This document shows positions 21,959-32,656 of a DNA stretch of 64,000 nucleotides, piece by piece. Source of the DNA: Ectobius pallidus (taxonomy: Eukaryota > Arthropoda > Insecta > Blattodea > Ectobiidae); contig CAXKWD010000006.1 in assembly GCA_964059195.1 (NCBI GenBank), positions 12,206,530 to 12,270,529 on the forward strand. The letters run 5' to 3'. Numbering within the stretch: position 1 is the stretch's first letter; every line of letters starts with the position of its first letter. A model generated the notes under the pieces. That model did not search any database and was not told where the DNA came from. It saw only the letters and a program-made list of their open reading frames with translations. The position numbers and the translations under genes are program-made.

Positions 21959-23225
21959 GGCCCTGTTTCATAGAACTTTTACAATGATATTATTAGCAAA
22001 TACATAATATTAGTTATTATTATAAGCAGTGAGGGAAGTGAGGCGGTATGCACCGGTATGGAATACTGGCACTGGTTTCAGTGATCAAATAGCATACTGT
22101 CAATAAAAAAGTTCCTTTGTAACGAAGAGTAGGGCCCATTATCTGTTTGACTCATAATATAATTACTTTTGATGATCATCCGTCCAGTAATTATCACCAG
22201 TATTGAAGGCTGTGACCAGTAATTTGTGATGGCCTATGTTGGCATTTTAATGACAATACCGCTAGATCCGATGTTTGAAAAAATTTCTTGGTAACAAAAT
22301 ATTGTAACTTTTATATTGTTTAAACAGGTATTAAAACTTTTAAAATATAATCCATTGAAATAAAGGTCTCTTAATTAACAGTACAAGATGTCTGCGGCGA
22401 TCATCTATAAATCAGGGTTGGTTACTTATGGAGGAAGTTAATTAAAAACACTACCGACTATGTAAATCAATCTTCTACATGTCACATAACGTACCAAATA
22501 ATTATGGGAGGGGGATTTCTTTTTCAAGTTGAGGGAAAAATCTTGGGAAAGCATAGGCCTACCGCCTCTGGTTTTTTGTCACACTTCCTTCACTGATTAT
22601 AAGTTTTCTGTTTCATAAGATTACTTTATAATAATATTAGTTTATGAGTTCATGGCTCTAAATTATTATTAAATATTGCTAATATTATTAGTAAACTGTT
22701 CATAGTCTGCAGAACTAATTTACTGATATTATTAGGTGTTTTTCTATAAGTGTTTTGGATCAATAACTTATTCTCATTTTATTCAGATTTCGTGCTTTTA
22801 AAATTGTGGAAAATGAATCGCTCTGATTTAATTATCAAATTAGAAAAAGGTTACATATGCTATCAAAGGAATTTTTGTTATAACAAGTTTTTAGGTTTTG
22901 AGGTTAGTTTTTAGTCTAGTGCTATCTTGAATAAGTGCCTGGCAGATTTATTCATTTCTTAGAGCTAGTTATTATGAAGATATATGTAGGAAGTGCTGCT
23001 TTGAAATAGTATTGACAAAAAGACTAAGAAGGGAAAGAAACACAAACAATTCAAACATAACCTCCAAACCAATCAGCTGACCAATGAACTAATAATATTA
23101 GTGAAGAGATCTTACGAGTAGTGTTCATATCTCTATGAAACAAGATTTTGATAACTAATGAATAATATTATGAGTTTTAATATTAATAACTAATATTTCA
23201 GCAAGGTCTATTCAACAGGGCCCTG
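21959..23225. mobile_element. GGGCCCTGTT-ended element with nested hAT MITE
   Basis: The left end GGGCCCTGTTTCATAGA and the right end inverse GGGCCCTGTTGAATAGA match. The body is rich in AATAATATTAG words. A family-W MITE is inserted at 22027-22595. A one-ended relative begins at about 28604. No target duplication is evident. Confidence 0.5.
22027..22595. mobile_element. hAT-type MITE (family W), copy 2
   Basis: CAGTGAGGGAAGTG on the left is inverse to CACTTCCTTCACTG on the right. Perfect 8-bp duplications ATTATAAG stand at 22019-22026 and 22596-22603. Orientation is opposite to copy 1. Confidence 0.85.
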
Positions 23226-23274
23226 CTTAAAGTTTAATAATTTTCACTAGGTCCTGTCATTGCCCTATTCTCAC

Positions 23275-23531
23275 CTCTGTTATGTCACCAGTTGCTTTCT
23301 CTTCTCCACAGGACTCGTAAGCTGGATGGAATAATGCATATGGTTGACGGTGAAAGAAATGTCCTGCAGCAGCTGCTAGGCTGACCTCTGCAAGCTGTGT
23401 CAGGTTGTAGAGTTCTGGAGGACAGTCGGCTGTGTTACTGACCGGTGTCTCATTGCAAGCCGCTGGTAAGTCTCCACTTCCTTTTTGTTCATCTGGTTCT
23501 GCCAAGCTCACACTTCTCTCTGGACTGTTCT
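23275..23531 (-). CDS. scrt: Scratch exon 2, linker region
   Basis: The 257-bp exon begins after TTATTTACAG (AG at 23533-23532) and ends at GAG|GTGAGA (GT at 23274-23273). Its first two bases complete a Glu codon from exon 1, and it then encodes 85 residues and ends in phase 0. The peptide is low in recognisable structure: an acidic and polar start, an alanine run near 'SLAAAAG', then aromatic residues and a Pro-rich stretch. It forms residues 24-108 between SNAG and the fingers, a region that varies widely in the family. Its assignment rests on exact phase agreement with exons 1 and 3, good splice sites and an open frame, not on motif identity. A further small in-phase exon in the 14-kb intron cannot be ruled out. 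Confidence 0.75.
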
Positions 23532-23636
23532 CTGTAAATAATATAATGATAGAGAGTCCACACTTTCCACTGAATAAGAATGTCTATTGTCCAAAATTAA
23601 AATTATTGCACACAGTGGATAAATTAATAAAATAAA

Positions 23637-23990
23637 ATGACACGACGTTTCAACTATTCCCACTAGTCTTCATCAGGCAGCACGCTGTTGTTAACTGAGC
23701 TGGACGAAGAACAGTCCTCGACTTGCTCTCTCGATATGTCATGATCGATCCTAAAACATTGTGGGGAGAGAAGGTGTTTCTCTGAATAGGTACGACAGAG
23801 ATTGTGGGGAAGATTGGTTAGAGTTGATTCGAAAGATGAAAAGGACACATCAGAAAGTTAAAATCCCTCCTCCACATAACAAATGCTTGGAGGAAGTAGA
23901 GTATAACATACCTGAAACATGGAAGAAGGAATTTCATCAGGATTTATACAATAATATATTCTAACTAAGTCAAACTGGGAAACCCGTCAG
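23637..23990 (-). repeat. Penelope-like remnant with hammerhead-like motif
   Basis: On the minus strand CTGATGA (23676-23670), an ACTA/TAGT stem and GAAACGTCG (from 23651) appear in order. That is the conserved core of hammerhead ribozymes found in Penelope-like pseudo-LTRs. Neighbouring sequence to about 23990 has no recognisable reverse transcriptase. Confidence 0.35.
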
Positions 23991-24068
23991 ATTTTTAACA
24001 ATAAAAACCACATGTACTCTACTGGTTTTGAGAAAATAAATATCAGGAGAGCTTTAGATATATATATG

Positions 24069-24275
24069 GTAAAGTTGTCAGCCGTACATACCGGCCGCCT
24101 TTACCCCCAGGATTGTACCTAGTACTCATTTCTGTTAGAGGCTGAGTCAACCCCAGGGCCATAGTGTCAACAGAAGGATTAGGCCAATTGAAAAAATCCC
24201 AATGAGCTCATCGGGGATCGAACCCGCGACCTTCCGGTTTGTAGCGCAGTGCCTCAACTACTACACTACGGCGTA
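24069..24275 (-). repeat. tRNA-derived SINE, family B, copy 1
   Basis: The inverse strand reads CGTAGTGTAGTAGTTGAGGC (A-box region) and GGTTCGATCCCC (B-box), then GGCCTAATCCTTCTG and GACTCAGCCTCTAACAG. The 3' part is shorter than in copies 2 and 3. Confidence 0.8.
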
Positions 24276-24999
24276 CCTCGTGTAATAATAATATACGACA
24301 ACATTTGGGTGGATTTAAGCCCACGGGCCCCCCCAAGTTGGCGGCACATGTCGTAATATGTTCTCCTTCCTCGAGGTGTTCCTCGCGTAACGCTAAAAAT
24401 CATGCAAAATGCCTTTTTTTTACCTGTATGAAAGACGGGTAACCATATGGTTATACAGTACAATGAAATGTCTTGGTGTCCTCTCAATTTACCTACGAGA
24501 GAATGTAATTTTTCATGAAAATGGAGACAGTTAAACGTCACTATCATTCATGAGAGAAATGGGCTCTTTTGCTTGGATTTTTTTCCCCCTAAAACACAAG
24601 ATTGTAGTATTGGACTATTCGTCTGTGACTACAACTTGGGTCACAACAAAGTCGTACAAGGTTACAATGAAAACAACTTAAAAGTGTGAGACGAAATTAT
24701 TGGAATTGGAAACAACCAGTGATCAGCGCCATTGTGTTCGATTCAGTTACCACTGAAGGCAATAGCTGATGTCTATCGAGTCTTTATCGATCGATTTAAA
24801 TAATCTTGTTTTGATTAGCCCATGGAAATGGTGGATAGTAAGTGTTCAAGTGTGTAAAGCTGTGGTTTATTTATTTTTATGTGAAATATTCAGTAGTGAC
24901 AATGGTAAAACTATACGATTTGTTATTATTGTGTCTTCATATTTCACTCGATGTGACTGAATTTGCCGGACTGGCTTATCTTGTGGTGATTGTGTCTTG

Positions 25000-25360
25000 A
25001 CAACACCAGCCTAGTTCGTTATCGTGAGTAATACACACATTCTCATCTAGTTCTGTGTTCTGTGACTTACTTTATCGATGTTCTATTATCCAAAACTCCA
25101 CTCTGTATTGAAATTAGGAATAACTTTTTGGGAAGCAGAAACAGTACAGATAGTGAAGATATGTTTACGAAGTTTGGTTAGGTAGACCGGCTGTCTGTAT
25201 GTTGCCAAGTTCGGTTGTAATGTTTAAGAATACGTTAGCCGTGAATGTCTGTCCGGAAATACACGACTGCAGTAAAGTATAGCCAAGGCCCTCTTTATTT
25301 ATTAACATCTATATTATATTATCCGGTGTTCGGTGACCCCGAACGTAGCTTACGTTATGA
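25000..25360 (+). repeat. Possible BEL/Pao LTR end and primer-binding site
   Basis: 'GGTGTTCGGTGACCCCGAACG' at about 25324-25345 resembles the LTR/primer-binding junction of insect BEL/Pao elements, and a CTCTTTATTTATTA word upstream could be a poly(A) region. No gag or pol frame follows and the LTR start is not located. Confidence 0.25.
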
Positions 25361-25778
25361 ATAAGCTTCGCCCCGAAGCATTTTGATTCGGTATTGCAGA
25401 AGGCTATGGTTACTGTTATGACTGGAAATGATCTCCATTTGACAGTACATCTTCATGATGCCTGAGCAAAATCTATACAAGTTAAAAGATAAGTTTGTCT
25501 ACATTAGTGAAATTGAAGTATTCTGTTATTAAAGAGAAATCAGATCTTAAAGGGAGTTGGATATCAATGCTAATTTATGATGGCCAAAAGATAAATGTAA
25601 GTCGCCCCTTATGCCCCGACCACTGCGTTGCTATGGCGACCACACGCTTGTTATCTCGGAACTCCCGACCGTGCCCTCACACTCGACACTCCCGACCGTA
25701 CCAAATACCAGCTACCAACCCTTGCACCAAAATGACAACCCGCTAGCTCACTCGGCACTCCCGACCGTACCACAATCA

Positions 25779-26172
25779 CCTCTGCATATAGTCTAAATAA
25801 TGCATAACACTAACCACATAGTTAAGTGCGCGAAGCGGAGGCGGCAGCCGAAGCGAAGCTCCCTTGCATTTTCGAATAATGTACGATACACTGTTTATAG
25901 GTTTCGAAAATGTGGCATATTATATCTTCCAAGGGTTTGTCCACCTGTAACCTTTTGATTACCGGTATGACGTCACACCACCATCGTCCAATCACGAGTT
26001 TCTTCGTAATATGAGGACAGAAGAATTCGCTAGATCGTGGTATAAAAGAAAGTGCATCGCGAGTGTGTGGTCGGCGGGAACATTCCTTTTTCGAAACCTA
26101 CAAACAGTGTATCGTACATTATTAAAAAATGCAAGGGTTAGTGTTATGCGTTATTTAGACTATATGCAGAGG
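25779..26172. repeat. Inverted repeat with TATA box between the arms
   Basis: CTCTGCATATAGTCTAAATAA, TGCATAACACTAACC and AATGTACGATACACTGTTTA in the left arm (25779-25911) recur inverted in the right arm (26085-26172). The left arm holds about 45 extra GC-rich bases (AGCGGAGGCGGCAGCCGAAG). TATAAAAG lies at 26041-26048 in the loop. Confidence 0.65.
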
Positions 26173-26347
26173 TGGGTACAAAGCACCTAAGACAATAAAG
26201 TTGGTCACTCTGCTTCGCTCAGAAACAAAAATACATCACACAGTTCGTGCAAATGTGAATATCGAGTGGGCGGAGCTTAAGGAACGACTTATTTGAATTT
26301 CACTCCTGTATATTGTCGCAAGTGCCTCTGCCTATGGTCTAAATAAG

Positions 26348-26573
26348 CGTTTTTCAACCTATGGTCCGCGGACCACTGGTGGCCCGCGAAGATGGTGCAG
26401 ATGGTCCGCAGACATAATTTAAAGATATCATAAAGCAAGTGGAAATTAAAGAAGTAAACATTTTTCACATAAAATGGACACTAGATGTCAAAATTTTTTA
26501 AATCTTCGAAAATACAGGTCCTATTGCAAGTTTCCTTACTTTTGCAGTTACGAACCATAGTTTGAAACCCCTG
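26348..26573. mobile_element. Short hAT-like MITE
   Basis: The left end TTTTTCAACCTATGGTCCG and the right end inverse CAGGGGTTTCAAACTATGG match imperfectly. An internal GGTCCGCGGACC palindrome is typical of these elements. No clean 8-bp duplication is visible. Confidence 0.5.
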
Positions 26574-27784
26574 ATGCACTGACGTCTATGGTTCCCTCTT
26601 TCATTCAAAACTCCGAAAAATAAGACTTTGTCGGAATTTGTTATTAGAGGCGCTCTCTTAACAAGGGGTTTATTCTTGGATGTGCCCGAGTGTCTGATAC
26701 CGGTAAACCTGTGTTAAGCACATCTGCAGTTGCTGTGGCTCGGTAGTACTATTTCAGAGTATGCTAATGTTTATGATCTTTCAAGTAATAAACTTCAATA
26801 AGTATGGGTTTATAATACAGCCTGATATATTCTTCCATGGCGTTTCATCCAACATAACTTATTCTTAATCTGGAAAGATAAAAATTCTCCCATAGTAATT
26901 CGGCCAGAACTGGCAGAAATGCGACCACTATCATTCTAACCCCAGATTCCTCTATTTCAATGCAACAACAATGTCGAAAACTGTCATCGATTACTCTAAT
27001 TTTAGAGAGAACTTGTGCTCTGCTGGAGCAGTTAATTTATACCAGATCATTTCTTAACACTCCATATCGAATTTGTATTAAACACGTTTGCAGTGTCATA
27101 AGTATAGGCCACTTTATTTGCACTGCCCCTGCCTCCTTCCTAGAAATTCCCACCTATCATAATCACTCATTTGTAGGCCTTTATTAGGTAATAAACAATT
27201 TTAAGTATTTAAACACAGGTTACGTAGGTATTGAAAATGAAATAAACGAATTAATTAGTCATAAAGTAAAAGCAAGTGAGCGCCCTCTTAAATCTGCCGC
27301 CCCTAGGCCGCGGCCTATACGGCCTATTGACAAATCCAGGACTGTACGTTTGCCACAGTGGTAAATATGTGAAAATGAGAAATTAGTTCATGCTGCCTAT
27401 ATTTATCAATAGTATTCTGAAAGCAAAAATTGGGCTAGCTGGAAGTGAGAAAAAGATCATGTAGGCCTAATACAAGTAGTACTGTTCTAATTCTTAAATA
27501 CATATGTTCAGGTTTTCAGAATATAATGCTAGATTGCTTTCCACTACAGTATTTTTCTAATCCTTACAAAATTATCATGTAATGTCCGACAGAGAAAATA
27601 ATGTGTGGTTCATGAATGCATATAATATCTTGAATGTTAACTGTACAATAACAGTGGAAGCCCGGTCACAGAAATCACTAATAAGTCTGCCTCACAATAC
27701 CGCATATGACATAACTTGTCTGTCAGTGACCATTAAGGGCAATCAGTCATAGGAGAGAGGTTTCATCTGGCGCTGTGAAGTGAA

Positions 27785-27858
27785 CTCTGGCTTAGCTCAG
27801 TTGGTAGAGCATTGGCACGGATAGCCAAAGGTCCTGGGTTCAAATCCCAGTGACAGAG
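27785..27858 (+). ncRNA. tRNA-like sequence (tRNA pseudogene or SINE head)
   Basis: D-arm GCTC/GAGC, anticodon stem TTGGC/GCCAA with loop ACGGATA, and T-arm CTGGG-TTCAAAT-CCCAG all pair, and TTTTT follows as a pol III terminator. The acceptor stem has mismatches, position 33 is C instead of T, and a GGA anticodon would demand serine, which needs a long variable arm that is missing. A functional tRNA is therefore unlikely. Confidence 0.5.
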
Positions 27859-28708
27859 GTATTTTTCTCTTACAATATTCTCGTGTCAGGTAAAACCGTA
27901 GGTACATCTGACAGCCCTTTTTTCTGGAGCGGTGATAAATATGATGGAAGCATCTGGAATGGAAGTGTGGTAACTTTCATGCAGTTTTAAGTGTCTCTAC
28001 ATGAGAAGGAATGTGAACTACTTGAGTCCTACCAAACTGCGCAAGAGAACAAGTGCCACTTGTGACTCTTGCGGTTATTTTTATCAACTCGCTTTTTCAC
28101 GTATTATTCCACAAAGTGGGAATATCTGTTCCAAATCAAAAAGCTTGCTCAACTCTGGTCGCTTATCAAACCGGATGCGTCTGGGAGAAATCTTAATTCA
28201 TCCTGGTCATATACGAATGGCGTCTCAATGGCAGGTGGTTTAAGGTGGGCGCTAAGAAGCAGCAAGTTGTTTCAACAAGTGGAAAGAGCCGATGCCAGAA
28301 CATTGTTGGGTGCCTGCCATTAACCCTGACGCACCGACGTCTTTCCCTATCACCGTCGTCGTTTGCGTTCCAAAAGTGAAAGACAGCGATAAAAATAAAA
28401 CATTCGTGACCTCATTCGTTGCCATATACCATCGTTATGGCGGCCCAAGCAGCACCTGCACCCGCTTTAGAACATGTGAACAGGTTGCAAACTTGAGCCA
28501 CTTTCTCAATGGGTTCATACTCCATGTAATTTTTTGTTTTGTTTTTAAATAGGCCTGTAGCGACAGATAAAATAAAATAACCTATAGCCTTTTGGTGTTT
28601 TATGGGCCCTGTTGCATAGAATTTGCTGATACCGCATGACCCGCATCTACTCCTAGCACCAACTAAACAGCTCAGAAAATAAGACAAATAATAATAATAC
28701 GAATAAGC

Positions 28709-29255
28709 AAAAATCCCTATAGGCAGGCCTACAGGCTGAGGTAGATTTCGAAGTGCTTTTGGTTTAATTTATTGTCGCTGTGCAGCACTCTTCTTCTTTA
28801 GCCTTGGCATGACAAACCCGCAATAATAACTGCAAAAAAGAGGAAAGAACACTTTTTCAAACATTCAAATCTCGCTTTCTATGAGAGCTATCGAGAAACT
28901 AGTTATTGATTTGTAGAGTACTCATCAAGAGCTTTTCAACGATACCCCACAAGACGTGGTTTCAAAAATTTCGAATTTCCATCCCCCACCCCCACTCGAA
29001 TTGTTGGTGTCACTATGAACTCCATAGAGAGTACTCTAATTTATTCAAACAAAGTTTCCCTCTATACTTCATAGGGGCCGAGATGTAAAGTTTTCAAAAT
29101 TTCAACCCCCTCCCCGACCCCCTCCTTGGGCCAATTTTGCTCATTAACGAACTTGTCCGAACTATTGGACCTAGAAATAACATAATAAGATTTGGTTAAA
29201 ATACCTTCAAAATTACGGCCGCTAGCGTGTAAAGATATTTTTTCGAAATCTACCT
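28709..29255 (-). mobile_element. Helentron-like element (family J), copy 1
   Basis: Inverted arms GGTAGATTTCGAA and TTCGAAATCTACC lie near both ends. The core includes CTCATCAAGAGCTTTTCAACG and 'GACTTGTCCGAACTATTGG'-like sequence shared with copies at 33734, 43776 and 44690. It lacks the terminal hairpin and AT microsatellite seen in copies 2 and 4. Confidence 0.6.
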
Positions 29256-29269
29256 AAAAAACCTCTTAT

Positions 29270-31403
29270 CTCTCTCTATATACAGGTATATAAGAGGCTT
29301 TGTCCTGACTGACTGACTGACAGATAATCAACTAGAGCCTAAACTACAATAGATAGAAGCTTGGAATTTTGACAGTACCTTCGTTTCATAATCTAAGTGC
29401 AGCCTATGAAAGGATTTTGGAAAATCTGGTCTTTAAATGCAAAAAATCAAATGTTTTGGAGGATACGAAATACCTTTTTACACAGAATTATCAAATCCAA
29501 ATCAAATTCCATCTACAGTTCTCATGAAAACAGAGTATTGTTGGCATTGCTCACAGGTAGCTTTGGAAGTAAATGATACGGGACTTTGACAAATTAGAGA
29601 AGTTATCGATAGAATTCATTGGTGTAAGTAAATATTGCAGAATGAAATCCACGAAAATAATGCACAATGTGAAGCAGTCACATAACTTTCTCTACCCTGC
29701 ACATAGAGAATACCATTTTCTCCCTTCACATTCGATGTAAAATAAGAGGTCGTATTGAAGGGACAGCTTAATCCAGCTGTCTCAGCCTGAGTTAGCGTGA
29801 ACGAGTTAAGTTATGCAGGGGTGCCCACCCTCCAAACGCCATGACTCACCCCCCAACTCCATTGCTCACCCCCAAACTCCATTGCTCACCCCCAAACTTC
29901 ATTGCTCACCCCCAAACTTCTTTGCTCACCCCCAACCCAATTGGCTGTCGGCAAGGGCGCCCATATATTTTATAGGGGGGAGGGCACTTTTTAAAATTAA
30001 TTTATTTTTTGTGGCTTTAACTTCTTGGGCCACTTTGTAACATTATATTAATAATATAATAAGTGCAACAATGACGTTGCCAGAAAATAACTGCGGGGAG
30101 GGTCGAAAGTGCCAGGGGGTCCCCAGAAAATTTTTAAATATTGAATTAATGAAAATCATATTTTACACTATTTTAGCACTGAAAAACTAGTTAGCAAATT
30201 TGTATACTATACTCTAAGACATGGCAACTTAAAGAAGAAATTGTTACCTAAGTTATAATATTTATTACGATTTATAAGAAAAGTTGAATAACACATGGAA
30301 CAGTGGACATAATAGGCCTACTCATTATGTTATGAAAAGAAAATAACTGCTATATCATATTTGACATACCAACAAACCTTGTTTAATTAAATAAATATTT
30401 TTAAAAAAATACAAATATAGAATTTTAGGTTTTGACTTTTGGGGGTCCAAACCCCCTGAACCCCCCTTTCCTAATCAACTGTGGATTCTGCGTTCATGTT
30501 GTTGATTAGGAAAAACTTCTGCAATTCAAATAATTGTCTTAAAAGAAAAGCACCTGACTATAATAATTATTAACACACATTTTTTCCTTGCGCCCCCAGC
30601 CCCCGGGTATGGGCGCCCATGGCGGTCGAAATTCTTCATCTTTATCTTTATAAATGAAGTTATAGAACTTGACCGTTTTTATTTTTAACATATAAAATGC
30701 TAATTTTGCAACAATTTTGACCCCCCCCCCCAGAAAATTCATAAAACGATAATATTTTGCCTCCCCAAATAAATTTCAATGACGCAGGCAGCGTGCCCAC
30801 AGGAGGGGGGGCCCTGTGGGCACCCCTGAGTTATGCCATATCAGAAGTCTGTAAAAAATTCTATCCACTGAGACGTTATTCATAGCTGTAGGCTTTGTAT
30901 TTTTAGTTGAGAAATATGGATGTTTATCATAGGCCCTAAGCAAGTAAAAGGAGACAAAATAGGATGGAACATTTTTTAGTCCTATGCGCGCAGTATATCA
31001 TTATGTCCCAGGATTTGGGGAGCAGTGTATGAAAGTGATATTGGATTTCTTTTTTATTTCAGGCCCGAAACGGTTGTATAGTAACATGAGAGTGAGAACT
31101 ATAATATTTCATAAAGACAGTACAATTTTATGTTACCAAAAATTCTGCTTCTTCTTATTTGAACCTCACCAAGCTTTTGTAGTGTAGAAGCAATGGGGTG
31201 CAAAATTGTACATTCTCTATGAGCCATAAAAAGCTTTATAAAACATTTTCTGAGGGAATAGTTTGAGTGTGATAAGTCGTTCTTCCTCATTTCAAATTCT
31301 ACGTACCTATTTAAGGACCTAGAGTTTGAAAATTAAAGTTCTTCATAGGTTAATTTCGAATGTCAAAATACAAAACCCAAGCGACGCCGGCCTTTTAAGC
31401 TAG
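29270..31403 (+). mobile_element. Helitron (family HA), copy 1, holding an hAT MITE
   Basis: The 5' end is TCTCTATATACAGG followed by AGGCTTTGTCCTGACTGACT. The 3' end has a decayed GC-rich hairpin (CAAGCGACGCCGG), then CTTTTAAG and CTAG at 31400-31403. TC start, subterminal hairpin and CTRR end are Helitron hallmarks. The copy is interrupted at 29816-30828. Confidence 0.7.
29816..30828. mobile_element. hAT-type MITE inside a Helitron
   Basis: CAGGGGTGCCCAC and GTGGGCACCCCTG are perfect terminal inverted repeats. AGTTATG(C) flanks both sides (the last C overlaps the left terminus). About four and a half copies of a 20-bp unit (CATTGCTCACCCCCAAACTC) lie at 29840-29935. The right end contains a second palindrome, GTGCCCACAGG/CCTGTGGGCAC. 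Confidence 0.8.
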
Positions 31404-31527
31404 AATGTTATAAGCAAACAAATTCAACTATATTTTCAGAATACAGAAATATGACTCATGTAAATACTTGAATACGTAATTTAAAATTATAGAGAGAAAA
31501 ACGGTTTCTTCTCCTTCGTCTTCATGT

Positions 31528-31529
31528 TC

Positions 31530-31606
<77 letters not shown>
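31528..31606. repeat. (AAT)n microsatellite
   Basis: About 25 uninterrupted TAA/AAT units follow the Helitron 3' end. Similar tracts lie at 41451-41508 and, less pure, near 51820-51865. Confidence 0.95.
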
Positions 31607-31608
<2 letters not shown>

Positions 31609-32017
31609 TAAATATACTCTTCAATGAAACTTACAGTTTACTATTAAAACATAACTTAATAAATGGTGCAAAATATATTGCACAAACTTTCTCGCATATA
31701 CGTATTAAAAGGCTAGCACAGAAAAAGTAAATTATAAGAGACAATTAAATTTTATTTGTTACATTTTCATAAAACTAACAAATACAGTATCTAGAAAAGA
31801 GAGCATCAGGGTCGATCCTTATGTTCAATGCTTTTACCGTGAAATAACAATAACAATAACAATAATAATTATAATAACTTGGGGTTTGCATGCTTTCCTC
31901 AATCTCAAAGGTAAAAATGCAGGATACTTTGAGATATAACCGAACAATAGAAGCAAATGCTTCACTAATGAGGTATTACAAGAGCCTACTGGTAAATTTA
32001 GGTGGCCACGAAATTTG

Positions 32018-32075
32018 ATTTGAACCCAGGACCTCTTCCCTATTACCCTGTACCACATCGCTTTAATTGATTTTT
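32018..32075 (-). repeat. Possible SINE head fragment
   Basis: The inverse strand has GTCCTGGGTTCAAATC, a B-box-like word, after GTGGTACAGGGTAATAGGG. Only this part is recognisable. Confidence 0.3.
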
Positions 32076-32460
32076 TCGTGGTCATTAGACTGTGGTAAAC
32101 TGACTACATTTCACAACAATAATAAGACTATAGCATTCTTGTTACTATGGGCAACATAAGAATATCATTCATATTTTAATCAAAATTTGTTCTGAAATTT
32201 GCATTTAAGTCATGTTATTTCGTTTTTATCTTGGTACCTATTAATTTGATAAAGAAATGTATTTCACAAACAATGTTCTTTTTAATTGTCTCTACAACTT
32301 TACTGTATTAAGTTACCATGTATCGCCCAATGTAATGGAAATAGCCTAGAAAAATTGAAAATGGATACTAAAACCTAACAGAATCTATCAAAAAATCTTG
32401 AGTAGCTAGCTTGCTCGCACACCATCCACATCAGCAACATGTCTACTAAGAATGTTGTAT

Positions 32461-32520
32461 ATTTCCTGACTGAAGATGACATAACATATGTCGAAATGCA
32501 TATCATCTTAATAAAAAACA
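32461..32520 (+). repeat. Penelope-like hammerhead-like motif
   Basis: CTGAAGA (32470-32476), a GACATA/TATGTC stem and GAAA (32493-32496) occur in hammerhead order, followed by a short ATGCAT. One extra base lies between CTGAAGA and the stem. No Penelope coding region is nearby. Confidence 0.35.
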
Positions 32521-32656
32521 AAAAAATATAACCTACAGAGTCTACGGCTTAAAACTAGGAAAGTGCTTCTGAATACATGGTCCTTCACAACATTAAATGC
32601 AGGTTAAGCTTAATGATTATCGTATAGATTTGAAGACCTAAGAAGACTCTATATAT

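Noticed and set aside
23761..23964. Frame with 'WLELIRKMKRTHQKV'
   Set aside because: Slight resemblance to retroelement proteins, but no diagnostic motif.
28001..28323. Overlapping frames of 80-84 residues after the tRNA-like sequence
   Set aside because: Composition and lack of any family motif suggest non-coding DNA.
31524..31730. Poly-isoleucine frame
   Set aside because: Translation of the AAT microsatellite.
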